From Anderseniella sp963700885 (GTDB taxonomy: Bacteria; Pseudomonadota; Alphaproteobacteria; Rhizobiales; Aestuariivirgaceae): 64,000 bases of DNA. The stretch is from contig CAVOZJ010000016.1 of assembly GCA_963700885.1 (NCBI GenBank), positions 62,001 through 126,000 of the forward strand, written 5' to 3'. A program made the translations under genes and the position numbers. Every line of letters begins with the position of its first letter. Position 1 is the stretch's first letter. Positions 17,373 through 26,357 of the stretch are shown here, in pieces. A model generated the notes under the pieces. That model saw only the letters and a program-made list of their open reading frames with translations, was not told the DNA's origin and made no database searches.

Positions 17373-18227
17373 TCACCTCTTTCGTTTCCGCAATTTGTGA
17401 AAGCGACGCCGGATGTCAGCCAGTTCAACGTTGACCGACGGCGTCTTGAGATTCATTGCGCCCATCCTATCCGCAATGATCCGAGCCACGGCCAGATTGC
17501 GCACCCACTTGTGATCCGACGGAATGACATACCAAGGCGCTTGCTCAGATGACGTTCTGAGAATTGCCTCTTCGTACGCCGTGATGTAGTCGGGCCAGAA
17601 ATCCCGTTCGATATAGTCGCTTTCGCTGATCTTCCATTGCCGCGTTGGATCATCCAGACGCTTCTTGAAACGCTTCAGCTGCTCCTCTGGACTGAGGTGC
17701 AGAAAAAACTTCAGGATGACCGTTCCGCTCGCAGCCAGCAGCGCCTCGAACTCGTTGATCTGATCGTATCGCTGCCGCCAGATATTTTCGGGCACCAGCT
17801 TGTGGACCCTCGTGACCAGAACGTCTTCATAGTGCGATCGATTGAAGATGGCGACCTGACCGGTCCTCGGTGCTGCCCGGTGCGCACGCCACAGGAAATC
17901 GTGGGCCGCTTCTTCTGTAGAGGGCTGCTTGAAGGCAGCAACACGCACCCCTTGAGGGTTCATTCCGGTCATGACATGCCGGATTGTTCCGTCCTTGCCC
18001 GCTGCATCGAGACCCTGCAGCACAATAAGCAGTGAAGCGCTGTTGCCTGCATAAAGCAGGTACTGGAGCCGGTCGATTTCCGCTATCGCGGCGGCGGTCG
18101 ATTTATCAGCTTCATGACGCGATATGGTCTCAGGGCGGCAACCGGGTTGCCGATCCTGCAACCCTGGCTCGCTGGCCGGCAGGACTTTCAGATTGTCGAG
18201 CCAAGTGTTCAACCCAGAGCAACCCAT
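17373..18227 (-). CDS. ppk2: Polyphosphate kinase 2 family protein
   Basis: The protein has 284 residues. The Walker A loop QGLDAAGKDG (Lys78) is followed by GMNPQGVRVAAFKQP and the lid and substrate text FNRSHYEDVLVTRVH, then FFLHLSPEEQLKRFKKRL and YVIPSDHKWVRNLAVARII. This is the PPK2 pattern: cytoplasmic enzymes that pass phosphate between polyphosphate and nucleotides. The single-domain length and sequence fit the short PPK2 class that mainly makes NDP or NTP from polyphosphate, but the nucleotide preference is not readable. It lies head-to-head with the PFOR fragment; an energy-metabolism link to the acetate kinase genes downstream is conceivable, not shown. Confidence 0.9.
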   Translation of the reverse strand: MGCSGLNTWLDNLKVLPASEPGLQDRQPGCRPETISRHEADKSTAAAIAEIDRLQYLLYAGNSASLLIVLQGLDAAGKDGTIRHVMTGMNPQGVRVAAFKQPSTEEAAHDFLWRAHRAAPRTGQVAIFNRSHYEDVLVTRVHKLVPENIWRQRYDQINEFEALLAASGTVILKFFLHLSPEEQLKRFKKRLDDPTRQWKISESDYIERDFWPDYITAYEEAILRTSSEQAPWYVIPSDHKWVRNLAVARIIADRMGAMNLKTPSVNVELADIRRRFHKLRKRKR

Positions 18228-18511
18228 TAGACAGCCTCACAAACGGGTTAGAGTGCAGCTTCTGGAAATCCAGTCTGTACACCACAGCGGATCAAGAAAA
18301 TTCCCGACGGCCAATGACTTGGGTCAACCGATTGCTTCTCGTTGATTTGTAAACCGGCGTTCCCCATTTGACCGGTCTCCTGTGAGGTTACGACGGCCCG
18401 AAGCGACTTTCCAAGCATTTTCTGTCTCGGTTGGTTGTCGGGTTGTAGGAGCTGGGCCTGACGAGCGACCAAAAAGTCCGTGCCGGACGATGTTGGCATC
18501 GTTTCGCCGGT

Positions 18512-18904
18512 TGGCAGACGCACCTGTCCCGCTACCGCGGCCCGTCGCTGATTCTCGCCTACTCGCACTACATCGCCCACGGCATCGATATGCGATACGG
18601 CATGAAGCAGCAGGCGCGAGCGGTCGCGAGCGGGTACTGGCCGCTGTTTCGCTTCGACCCGACCCAGCGTCAAGCTGGATTGAACCCATTCCGCATCGAC
18701 TCGCCGCGGCCTCGGATCCCGCTCGAGGATTACGTGTACCAAGAGCAGCGCTACAAGACCCTGACGCGCACGAACCCGGAAGGCGCCGAGGAGATGCTCA
18801 AGCAGGCCCAGGCCGCGGTCAACGAGAAGTACCGAGTGTACGAGGATCTGGCCGGCCGCGACGGCAGCCGCTTCCTGCCGCACTGGGAGGATGCCGCGCA
18901 ATGA
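18512..18904 (+). pseudogene. nifJ: 3' end of pyruvate:ferredoxin (flavodoxin) oxidoreductase
   Basis: LSRYRGPSLILAYSHYIAHG, then MKQQARAVASGYWPLFRFDP and the end with PRIPLEDYVYQEQRYKTL are the C-terminal 130 residues of a pyruvate:ferredoxin oxidoreductase (family length about 1200). The rest is missing; upstream sequence is unrelated. The stop at 18904 overlaps the next start region, and the dihydroorotate-dehydrogenase-like gene follows at 40 bp, the order seen in intact clusters of this kind. The fragment cannot be active by itself. Confidence 0.82.
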
Positions 18905-18944
18905 AGGCACGGTCGGCTTGCCACCCGCATGATGGAGATCAGCT

Positions 18945-19952
18945 ATGGATCTGACCATACGCTATCTCGGGCTCGAGTTGAAGCACCCGATCGTCGCTGC
19001 GGCGTCGCCACTGACCGGCAACATTGACGGCATCCGGCGCTTGGCTGAAGCGGGTGCCGCCGCCATCGTCATGGAATCGGTGTACGAGGAGCAGGTGCGT
19101 GCCGAAGAGTTGCGGCACGTGGCCCTGCTGGAAGAAGGTGCCGAATCGCAGCCGGAGGCGACGGCGTATTTTCCCGAGAGTCCCGACGACCGGGGCGTCC
19201 TGGAAGCGCATCTCGAGACGCTGCGCCACGCTTCGGGCGACGTCGGCGTGCCGATCATCGCCAGCCTCAACGGTTCATCGCGCCAAGGGTGGGTCGACTT
19301 CGCGGTTCAACTGGAACAGGCGGGCGCCAGTGCCATCGAGCTCAACGTCTACCGGGTGCCGGCGGACCCTCTGGAAACCGGGCAAGCCGTCGAGCAGAGC
19401 TACGTGGACGTCCTGCGCGCGGTCAAGGCGCGCGTGAAGATCCCTGTGGCGGTCAAGCTCGGCCCCTACTTCAGCTCGCCGGGCAACATGGCGAAGCAAC
19501 TGGTCGACGCCGGGGCGGATGGCCTCGTACTGTTCAGCCGCTTCTTCGAGCCCGACGTCGATCTCGCGACGCTGACGGCAAGGTCCGATCTGGAGCCGAG
19601 CACGCGCTACGAAATGCGCCTTCCGCTCATGTGGACCGCCCTGCTTTCCGGAAAGCTGAACGCGTCGCTCGCCGCCGGCACGGGCGTCTCAACTCACGAA
19701 GAAGTTGTGAAGTACCTATTAGTGGGGGCCGACGTCGTGACGACGGCCTCGTCGCTGCTCGAACATGGTCCCGGTCACTTCGAAACGCTGTCGAACGGTC
19801 TGCAAGAGTGGATGGCCAGCCACGGCTTCGGTTCGATCGATGCGCTCAGGGGCCGGCTCGCGGTCTCGCGCCGCCATGCCGACCCCGCAGCGTTCATGCG
19901 GGCGCAGTACTACCAGATTCAGACAGCGGGTCACTTCACCTCGCGGCGATAG
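18945..19952 (+). CDS. Dihydroorotate dehydrogenase-like flavoprotein
   Basis: This 335-residue TIM-barrel protein starts MDLTIRYLGLELKHPIVAAA and continues with SPLTGN, VPIIASLNGSS, ASAIELNVY, VKLGPYFSSPGNM and ADGLVLFSRFF. These are the phosphate, FMN and substrate strands of the DHOD/PreA fold. It is not a true PyrD: the active-site Cys or Ser region is not standard. Proteins of this group are usually coded next to pyruvate:ferredoxin oxidoreductase, as here, and are thought to be accessory oxidoreductases. AGGAG (18930) is not well placed, but GGAGATC precedes ATG 18945. High GC matches the following genes. A role in electron transfer from pyruvate oxidation is an inference from neighbourhood. 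Confidence 0.85.
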   Translation: MDLTIRYLGLELKHPIVAAASPLTGNIDGIRRLAEAGAAAIVMESVYEEQVRAEELRHVALLEEGAESQPEATAYFPESPDDRGVLEAHLETLRHASGDVGVPIIASLNGSSRQGWVDFAVQLEQAGASAIELNVYRVPADPLETGQAVEQSYVDVLRAVKARVKIPVAVKLGPYFSSPGNMAKQLVDAGADGLVLFSRFFEPDVDLATLTARSDLEPSTRYEMRLPLMWTALLSGKLNASLAAGTGVSTHEEVVKYLLVGADVVTTASSLLEHGPGHFETLSNGLQEWMASHGFGSIDALRGRLAVSRRHADPAAFMRAQYYQIQTAGHFTSRR

Positions 19953-19979
19953 CCCCGCATACAGAAAGGTGCAAGGAAC

Positions 19980-20981
19980 GTGCAAATCACGCTATACAAG
20001 CTCCAATTCTACCATCGTGGAAGTTTCGACCAAGTCAATCGGCAGCACAGGCACGAGATCGCCTACCGCGAGGAGTTGCTGACCGCCGACAGCGTCCGCT
20101 TGGCGAAAGGCAGTGGAGGGGTCTGCATCTACGTCAACGACCGTGCCGATGCGGCGGTGATCGAGTCGCTGAAGGTGAACGGCTGTCGTATGATCGTGAC
20201 GCGCTCGATGGGCTTCAACCAGATTGATCTCGCTGCGGCCAAACGCAACGCCCTTCCGGTGGCGCGCGTCCCGCATTACTCCCCGAATTCGGTCTCCGAA
20301 TTCACCGTCGGCCTGGTTCTCACGCTCACGCGTAAGATTCATCGCGCGTATCTGAGGTGCCGTGAGTTCAACTTCAACCTGACAGGGTTGTCGGGGACCC
20401 GGCTGTCGGACAAGACCATCGGCGTGATCGGCGCCGGCCAGATTGGCACCTTGGTGCTCAACGCACTTGCGGGTTTCGGCTGCAGGCTGGTGTACCACGA
20501 CTTGCAACCGCGTGCCGATCTCGAAGGCATCGCGCAGTTCGTTTCGATCGCCGACTTGGCCCGCGACAGTGACATCGTCGTGTTCAACGTGCCGCTGACC
20601 GAGGAAACCAGACATATGGTGAACATGGAAACGATCCCCCGGATCAAACGCGGCGCGCTGATCGTCAATACCGGTCGCGGCGGGCTGATCGACGCACGGG
20701 CGCTTGTCGAGGGCATCAAGAGCGGACAAATCGGCGGCGCCGCGCTCGACGTCTACGAGGACGAGGGGCCGATCTTCTACAGTGACCGTTCCGCCGACGT
20801 GCTGCAGGACGACGCGTTCTGTCGCCTGATGACGTTTCCCAACGTCATCGTGACGTCGCACATGGCGTACCTGACCGATCACGCGCTGAGCGATATTGCG
20901 CAGACCGCGCTGCAGGCGTTCAGTGATTTCGAGAAAGGCCGGCCGCTCGCGACCAGAGTGGTCGCATCAGGACCAACCTAG
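19980..20981 (+). CDS. ldhA: D-2-hydroxyacid (D-lactate) dehydrogenase
   Basis: The 333-residue protein starts at GTG 19980 after AAGGTGCAAGGA. The Rossmann motif GVIGAGQIG lies in the middle. The catalytic Arg is in VNTGRGGLID, the Glu in DVYEDEGPIFY, and the His in SHMAYLT, matching fermentative D-lactate dehydrogenases that reduce pyruvate with NADH. MGFNQIDLAAA near residue 80 and SVSEFTVGLVL are family text. The setting (PFOR fragment, phosphate acetyltransferase, acetate kinase) fits pyruvate disposal. Other 2-hydroxyacids remain possible. Confidence 0.86.
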   Translation: MQITLYKLQFYHRGSFDQVNRQHRHEIAYREELLTADSVRLAKGSGGVCIYVNDRADAAVIESLKVNGCRMIVTRSMGFNQIDLAAAKRNALPVARVPHYSPNSVSEFTVGLVLTLTRKIHRAYLRCREFNFNLTGLSGTRLSDKTIGVIGAGQIGTLVLNALAGFGCRLVYHDLQPRADLEGIAQFVSIADLARDSDIVVFNVPLTEETRHMVNMETIPRIKRGALIVNTGRGGLIDARALVEGIKSGQIGGAALDVYEDEGPIFYSDRSADVLQDDAFCRLMTFPNVIVTSHMAYLTDHALSDIAQTALQAFSDFEKGRPLATRVVASGPT

Positions 20982-21072
20982 AAGGAGCCGGGGCGACGAA
21001 GGCGCATCAATCGCGCTTGGCGCCCGGCACGCCGCGTACACGATTTCCCTGAACCGTTGCAGGAACCTTTTC

Positions 21073-22083
21073 ATGACTACCGTCACGACCCCGTCAGGCT
21101 TCACCGACGACGCCGCCGAGTCCCACATCACGCACCCCGAGCGCAAGCACGAGAAGTACGAGCGCCTGATCGCGCGGGCGAAGAGCGTCCCGCCGATCCG
21201 GACCGCGGTCGCCTGGCCCTGCGAAGTCCACGCCCTCGAAGGGTCGATCGAGGCCGCCCAGGAGAAGATCATCAAGCCCGTACTGGTGGGCAGCGAAGCG
21301 CTCATCCGGGATGTGGCCGGGAAGGCGAACCTCGACCTGGCCGGCTGCGACATCGTCGATTTTCCCACCGAGGAGTCGGCCGCGGCGGGCGCGGTCAGCC
21401 TGGTCCGGGAAGGTAAGGCCCACGGGATCATGAAGGGCAGCCTGCATACCGACATCTTGATGCATGCCGTGGTGTCCAAGGAGGGCGGCCTGCGAACCAG
21501 CCGGCGCATCAGCCATGTCTTTTTGATCGACGTGCCGACCTATCCCGACGTGCTGTTCGTCACCGATGCCGCGATCAACATCTTTCCCGACATCGATTGC
21601 AAGCGCGACATCGTGCAGAACGCGATCGACCTGCATATCGGCCTCGGGCTGGGCGAGCCGCGGGTGGCGATCCTGTCGGCGGTGGAAGTGGTCAATCCGA
21701 AGATCCCGGGAACCATCGACGCGGCGAGTCTCTGCAAGATGGCCGACCGAGGTCAGATCAAGGGCGGCGTTCTGGATGGCCCGCTCGCGCTGGACAACGC
21801 GATCAACCTGGAGGCCGCGAAGATCAAGGGCATCTCCTCGCCGGTGGCAGGCCGCGCCCAGATCCTGGTGGTGCCGGATCTCGAAGCGGGCAACATGCTG
21901 GCGAAGAACCTGATCTTCCTCGCCGACGCCGATGCCGCGGGGATCGTTCTCGGGGCCGCGGTGCCCGTCATCCTCACGAGCCGCGCCGACAGCGTGCGCA
22001 CGCGCCTGGCATCGACGGCAGTGGGAACCCTCTATGCCCACTATTTGATGCAGCAAAAGGAAAAGGCGGGGAAAGCTCGATGA
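21073..22083 (+). CDS. pta: Phosphate acetyltransferase (Pta/Ptb family)
   Basis: ATG 21073 gives 336 residues; the frame is open further up but that part is not conserved. The protein matches the short Pta/phosphotransbutyrylase type: KPVLVGSEALIR, then GKAHGIMKGSLHTDILMHAV, RRISHVFLIDVPTYPDVLFV, and the end GNMLAKNLIFLADADAAGIV and GAAVPVILTSRADS. It converts acyl-CoA and phosphate to acyl phosphate. Its last four bases ATGA are also the start of the acetate kinase gene, so the pair is translationally coupled and supplies ATP by substrate-level phosphorylation. Acetyl versus butyryl preference cannot be read safely. Confidence 0.88.
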   Translation: MTTVTTPSGFTDDAAESHITHPERKHEKYERLIARAKSVPPIRTAVAWPCEVHALEGSIEAAQEKIIKPVLVGSEALIRDVAGKANLDLAGCDIVDFPTEESAAAGAVSLVREGKAHGIMKGSLHTDILMHAVVSKEGGLRTSRRISHVFLIDVPTYPDVLFVTDAAINIFPDIDCKRDIVQNAIDLHIGLGLGEPRVAILSAVEVVNPKIPGTIDAASLCKMADRGQIKGGVLDGPLALDNAINLEAAKIKGISSPVAGRAQILVVPDLEAGNMLAKNLIFLADADAAGIVLGAAVPVILTSRADSVRTRLASTAVGTLYAHYLMQQKEKAGKAR

Positions 22084-23270
22084 CGGACACCGTTCTTTGC
22101 ATCAACGCCGGCAGCTCGAGCCTCAAATTCAAGCTGTTCGAGGCACTCGCCGACGGCGGGCTGTCGGTCTCGATCGAGGGTCAGTTGGATGGTATCGGCG
22201 TCAAGCCGCATCTGAAGGCGACCGACGGCGCCGCTCGATCGCTTGCCGACCGGCAACTGAGCCCCGCGCAGGCGCCCGACACCGGCGCGGCGGTGCCGAT
22301 GTTGCTGCAATGGTTGCGCGACCAGCTCAACGGTGTCGTGCCGGTGGTGATCGGCCATCGCGTGGTGTTCGGCGGCACGCGTTACGCTGCGCCCGTCCGG
22401 ATCGACGACGCGGTGCTCGCCGAGCTGCGCGCGCTGGTGCCGATGATGCCGCTGCACCTGCCGCCCGAGCTGGCGCCGATCGAAACGATTCGCGCGCGTC
22501 TGCCCGATCTGCCGCAGGTCGCGGTCTTCGATACCGGCTTTCACCGGGGGCACGACGAAGTCGTCGAGCGGCTGGCGCTGCCCGATACGTACTACCGGGA
22601 AGGCCTGCGCCGCTACGGCTACCACGGCATCTCCTACGAGTACATCGCACAGCGCCTGCCCGCGGCCGCGCCCGACATCGCCGACGGGAGGGTCGTTGTC
22701 GCTCACCTCGGCAACGGCTGCTCGATGGCCGCGTTGGTCGGTGGGCGCAGCGTCGAGACCACGATGAGCTTCACCACCCTGGACGGTCTGACCATGGGTA
22801 CGCGGCCCGGTCGACTCGATCCCGGCGTCGTGCTGTATCTGTTTCAGGTCAAAGGCATGTCGGCGAAAGCCGTGGAAGACCTACTGTACAAGGAATCCGG
22901 CCTGAAGGGCCTGTCCGGGATCAGCAACGACGTGCGCGCGCTCCTCGAGAGCGACGATGCCCGCGCGAAGATAGCGTTGGACTATTTCAGCCTGAGCTGC
23001 GCCCGCGCAGTCGCGGAGCTGGCGACCGTGATGGGAGGGATCGACGGGCTGGTGTTCACGGCAGGGGTCGGCGAGCACGCTGCGCCGATACGCGGTGCCA
23101 TCGGGGCCAGGCTCGCGTGGCTGGGTCTCGAGATCGACGCGGCCGCGAATGCCCGGCATGGCCCGCGGATCTCCGCCGCACAGAGCCGGATTGCCTGCTA
23201 TGTCATCCCTACCAATGAGGAACTGATGATGGCACGTCACGCGCTGGCATTGGTCCGCTCACGTGCCTGA
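22080..23270 (+). CDS. ackA: Acetate kinase (variant motifs)
   Basis: The 396-residue protein overlaps pta by ATGA. ACK motifs are CINAGSSSLKFKLF at the N-terminus, YGYHGISYEY, VAHLGNGCSM and MGTRPGRLDPGV. Several positions differ from the textbook enzyme: GHRVVFGG has Phe for the usual His, DTGFH replaces DTAFH, and FTAGVGEH replaces FTGGIGEN. The nucleotide and acyl-phosphate residues nevertheless look present, so it is likely an active acetate (or other short-chain acid) kinase of a divergent branch. It is the last complete gene of the module; a DUF3141 stub follows. Confidence 0.87.
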   Translation: MTDTVLCINAGSSSLKFKLFEALADGGLSVSIEGQLDGIGVKPHLKATDGAARSLADRQLSPAQAPDTGAAVPMLLQWLRDQLNGVVPVVIGHRVVFGGTRYAAPVRIDDAVLAELRALVPMMPLHLPPELAPIETIRARLPDLPQVAVFDTGFHRGHDEVVERLALPDTYYREGLRRYGYHGISYEYIAQRLPAAAPDIADGRVVVAHLGNGCSMAALVGGRSVETTMSFTTLDGLTMGTRPGRLDPGVVLYLFQVKGMSAKAVEDLLYKESGLKGLSGISNDVRALLESDDARAKIALDYFSLSCARAVAELATVMGGIDGLVFTAGVGEHAAPIRGAIGARLAWLGLEIDAAANARHGPRISAAQSRIACYVIPTNEELMMARHALALVRSRA

Positions 23271-23340
23271 ACGAAGCCACCCTGTCGGTTGCCGGGCAAT
23301 CGACCACTGATGCGGCGAGGATTTGCCAATTCAAGTACCA

Positions 23341-23585
23341 ATGAGGCGCAACATGTCTCCCGATCAGATTTTGAACAAGACTTTTCCCGTGCTGTTCGAT
23401 CTGCCTGTCCCTTCGGCTGATTTCACGCGCCCTGGCGGAAAGGACGCAATCGACTACGCCACCGACTACTGGCAACGGTCCATCCTGTTCCTGGACATCC
23501 TGCGGCAACGTGGCAACCAGCAGGCGGAGATGACCTCCAGGCCGATCAACGCCGTGTTGATCTACGACTACGAGATCATAATGCG
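23341..23585 (+). pseudogene. N-terminal stub of a DUF3141 protein
   Basis: NKTFPVLFDLPVP, DYATDYWQRSILFLDILRQR and LIYDYEII resemble the start of DUF3141 proteins (alpha/beta-hydrolase type, often beside pta-ackA in PHB-related clusters). The frame loses similarity at about 23585, where transposase-like sequence begins. The full family length is several hundred residues, so this is a remnant. Confidence 0.6.
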
Positions 23586-23639
23586 CGGACATCCGTCTGG
23601 TCGACGGCACGGATCTGCCCGTGCAGGTGACGCTCAGTT

Positions 23640-23940
23640 CCGCGGAGCACGTTCTACGGCTGGTATCAGCCGTACCTCGAGCACGGCTTCGATGGCCTCG
23701 AAGACAAGAAGCCGGCTCGAAGAGCCGGCTGGAACCGGATCCCGCAGAATATCAAAGATCAGGTGCTCGAGCTAGCACTCGAACGAACGGACCTCTCACC
23801 TCGCGAGCTCGCCTGCCGGTTCACGAACGAGAGGCGCTACTTCGTCTCTGAATCGAGCGTCTATCGCCTGCTCAAGGTCGCCGATCTCATCACCAGTCCT
23901 GCCTACGTCCTGCTGTCGGCCTCGGAAGCGTCCAGAACCC
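23640..23940 (+). pseudogene. N-terminal helix-turn-helix region of an IS3-type transposase
   Basis: STFYGWYQPYLEHGFDGLED, then WNRIPQNIKDQVLELAL, LSPRELACRFTNE and FVSESSVYRLLKVADLITSP match the HTH half of an IS3/IS481-like transposase. The integrase half is absent. It probably interrupted the DUF3141 gene. Confidence 0.7.
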
Positions 23941-23979
23941 GACGACGCGCGTCCACGAGATGTGGCAGGCCCTCAACGT

Positions 23980-24070
23980 CGATGTCCTGATCGATTATCT
24001 TCCTGACCTAGCCAACCGGGTCAGCGAGAAGGTCTTCGTGACGGTGCCGATGTCCTGATCGATTATCTTC
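23980..24070 (+). repeat. Short direct duplication, period 68 bp
   Basis: CGATGTCCTGATCGATTATC followed by TTC occurs at 23980-24002 and again, identical, at 24048-24070. It follows the transposase relic and may mark a slippage or recombination joint. Confidence 0.6.
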
Positions 24071-24132
24071 GTGGGTAGGCGATTCAAGCCCCGTCCCAGG
24101 CTCCAAGTCCGATAAGCACTCGCTATGGCAAG

Positions 24133-25707
24133 TCAGCGGGCGGGGGAAGAGGGCCCCGTTCCTGAGCCTGGCTCGCGAGCCTGCCTTTCAAGAGCCTGCA
24201 GGTCGGTTTTCCCGGTCCCCAAGAGCGGCATCTCGTCGATGAAGTAGATATGGCGCGGATGAGAATACGCGGGTCCGCGTGTCATGTAGTAGTCAATGAG
24301 TTCCTTCTCGCCGAGCTTCGACCCGACGTTGCGCACGACGAAGGCCACCGGAACCTGGCCCTTCACCTCGTGGGGGACGGGAACGACACAGACGTCCCGC
24401 ACTTCCGGATGAGTGGCGAGGATGTTCTCGACTTCGGCCGGGAAGACGTTCTCGCCTCCCACTTGCATCTGGTCATCGACGCGCCCCCTGAAGGTGTACC
24501 AGCCGTCGGGGTCGCACGCCACGATATCCCCGGTATAGACCCAGCCGTCCCGGAAGCGCTCTGCCTGGGCGTCCGGCCGGTTGTAATAGCCGAGGGCGTT
24601 GCACTCGCTCCGCACGACAAGTTCCCCCGCCTCTCCCTGTGGCAAAATATTCCCGTCGGAGTTGATGACCTTGCACTCGAAGCCCGGAAGAGCGGGACCG
24701 ATCGTGCCCAGTTTGTTTCGGCCGCGTGGGTTCATGGTGATGATGGGCCCAGACTCCGTCAGCCCGTACCCCTCGATCACATCGACACCAGGCAAGGTCT
24801 GGACCAGTTCATCCAGAAGCGCGCGTGTCATGGGAGCAGACCCCACTGCGATGAACTCGAGGCTGGAGACATCCACGTGCGTTCTTTGCCGCGCGGCATC
24901 CAGAATCAGCTTGTACGTGGCCGGTACACCGGTGGTGTAGGTGCAACCGTGCGTCTCAATCGCATCGATCACGCGCTCCGCGTCGAACTCCTTGAGAATG
25001 ACCACCGAGCCGCCCTGGCTCAGGCACGGGAGGAGCCCCGCGCCAGTGGCGTTCATGTGGAAGAGCGGCGTCGACAACAAGACCCGTGAGTTCTCGTCGA
25101 TCCGGTTGGACTCCGCCAGGAGCTGAGCGTTACGCAGTAGCCCACGGTGCGCGAGAAGAACCCCCTTGGGCCGTCCGGTCGAGCCCGAGGTGTACGCCTG
25201 GATGCAGACGTCGCTGCCGGCCGACCCATGATCGCAGCGTTCGGGCGAAGCTGAGGCCAGCCAGTCCTCATAGCTTCGAAGCGGACCTCGGTCGGCATCG
25301 ACGACGATACCGACCTCGGCAACCCCGTCGGCCAGGCAGGCGAGGACGGATTCGGCCATCCCGGCACTGCCGAAGACAATGCGACTCCCGCAATCTCGAG
25401 CCAGATCGATGTGCTGCGGCGGCGGGAACTTGAAGTTGACCGGGACCGCTACGGCGCCGGCCCTGACGATACCGAGCAGGACTTCGGGGAAGCGGATGTC
25501 GTTCTCGAAGATGACGAGGACGCGCTCGAACCGCTCGACTCCAAGCGAGATCAGCCCATTGGCGACCCGATTGATGCGCTGCTCGAGCTCTGCATACGTC
25601 ATCGACCGCATGCCCTGGATGAGGGCGACTCGCTGCGAGTTTAGGGATAGGCCGGTGTCGCACAGCCGCCCGAGGCTGGACGCATCGTCATCGAACATAT
25701 TCGTCAT
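24133..25707 (-). CDS. AMP-dependent acyl-CoA synthetase
   Basis: The protein has about 524 residues from ATG 25707 (the frame is open to 25767; ATG 25713 and 25698 are alternatives near a GGAG). All adenylate-forming motifs are present: YTSGSTGRPKGV (P-loop), STPLFHMNATG, EGYGLTESG, YTGDIVACDPDGWY, GRVDDQMQVGG (hinge Asp/Lys region) and GTGKTDLQ with the catalytic Lys near the end. It joins a carboxylic acid to CoA through an acyl-AMP in the cytoplasm. The acid is unknown. It is on the strand opposite the pta-ackA set and separated by transposon debris, so joint regulation is unlikely. Confidence 0.9.
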   Translation of the reverse strand: MTNMFDDDASSLGRLCDTGLSLNSQRVALIQGMRSMTYAELEQRINRVANGLISLGVERFERVLVIFENDIRFPEVLLGIVRAGAVAVPVNFKFPPPQHIDLARDCGSRIVFGSAGMAESVLACLADGVAEVGIVVDADRGPLRSYEDWLASASPERCDHGSAGSDVCIQAYTSGSTGRPKGVLLAHRGLLRNAQLLAESNRIDENSRVLLSTPLFHMNATGAGLLPCLSQGGSVVILKEFDAERVIDAIETHGCTYTTGVPATYKLILDAARQRTHVDVSSLEFIAVGSAPMTRALLDELVQTLPGVDVIEGYGLTESGPIITMNPRGRNKLGTIGPALPGFECKVINSDGNILPQGEAGELVVRSECNALGYYNRPDAQAERFRDGWVYTGDIVACDPDGWYTFRGRVDDQMQVGGENVFPAEVENILATHPEVRDVCVVPVPHEVKGQVPVAFVVRNVGSKLGEKELIDYYMTRGPAYSHPRHIYFIDEMPLLGTGKTDLQALERQAREPGSGTGPSSPAR

Positions 25708-26057
25708 CTCCATTTCACTCGCCCAAAACCACGCCGAGGCCTTCTGCGCCGAGTCGAGCCTAGGCAATAAGTGATAATGACGTCAACGTTGGCAACAGCG
25801 GAGCAATTCTGGGCCAGTTTGGCGGAGCAAAAGTAGGCCATTGGAGCTCGGCACAGGCCGCTCGCGAAGCGCGCCTTCGATAGCGCTGTAGCGAGCGAGC
25901 GGCCGTCTGAGTCGGGCTGTCTGTCTGTCAGCGGGTTTGTGGATTGGTCGGGGGAGCGTCGGACTGGTCGCCTGTTTTGGTGGCGGCCGGGTTCTGTTTT
26001 TCTTCTGCGACAGTGATGGCCGACTGGCGCCTGGTGACGGATTGCTTCAGCCGGTCT
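25708..26057. other. Non-coding sequence with IS-end-like repeats
   Basis: It holds GC-rich inverted repeats around 25858-25902 (CCGCTCGCGAAGCGC against GCGAGCGAGCGG) and phrases such as GCGGAGCAA near IS21-type ends. No gene is seen. Translation of the reverse strand gives Pro/Thr/Gln-rich text without family likeness. Confidence 0.4.
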
Positions 26058-26357
26058 CAAAGTCTGCTTGGCAATGCTGATCCGGAACTCTTCCCAGATC
26101 CACTGACACAGGTCGACCAGGCGCCAGCGTACCACCCCATGGGCTGCCGGAACCGGCCCGCTCTCCAGCATCTGCACCAGTGCAGCCCGGTGTGCATCAT
26201 TGAGCTTCGAGGGCTGGCCAGGCGCCTTGCGGCTGACCAGTCCTTCCGGCCCCTCGGCATTGAACCGCACCACCCAGTCCCGCACGATCTGCAGCGTCAC
26301 TCCACCAAGCTCAGCGGCCTGTGTCCGTGTTGCTCCATCATAGATCGCCACTTCCAT
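26058..26357 (-). pseudogene. N-terminal piece of an IS630 transposase
   Basis: AIYDGATRTQAAELGGVTLQ, then RDWVVRFNAEGPEGLVSRKA and VVRWRLVDLCQWIWEEFRIS match the IS630 helix-turn-helix half. The DDE half is missing. It meets an IS3 piece head-on at 26357/26358. Confidence 0.75.

Noticed and set aside
17096..17428. A 110-codon gene overlapping ppk2
   Set aside because: Only its last 65 codons are barrel-like; the first part is the antisense-frame shadow of the ppk2 3' end, so it is listed as a fragment only.
20896..21072. N-terminal extension of phosphate acetyltransferase overlapping the lactate dehydrogenase gene
   Set aside because: It overlaps the end of ldhA in another frame and is not conserved; ATG 21073 fits the family start.
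21597..22079. Long frame running into the acetate kinase gene from upstream
   Set aside because: It is the alternative frame of the phosphate acetyltransferase gene with Arg/Gly/Pro-rich text; the conserved kinase begins at ATG 22080.
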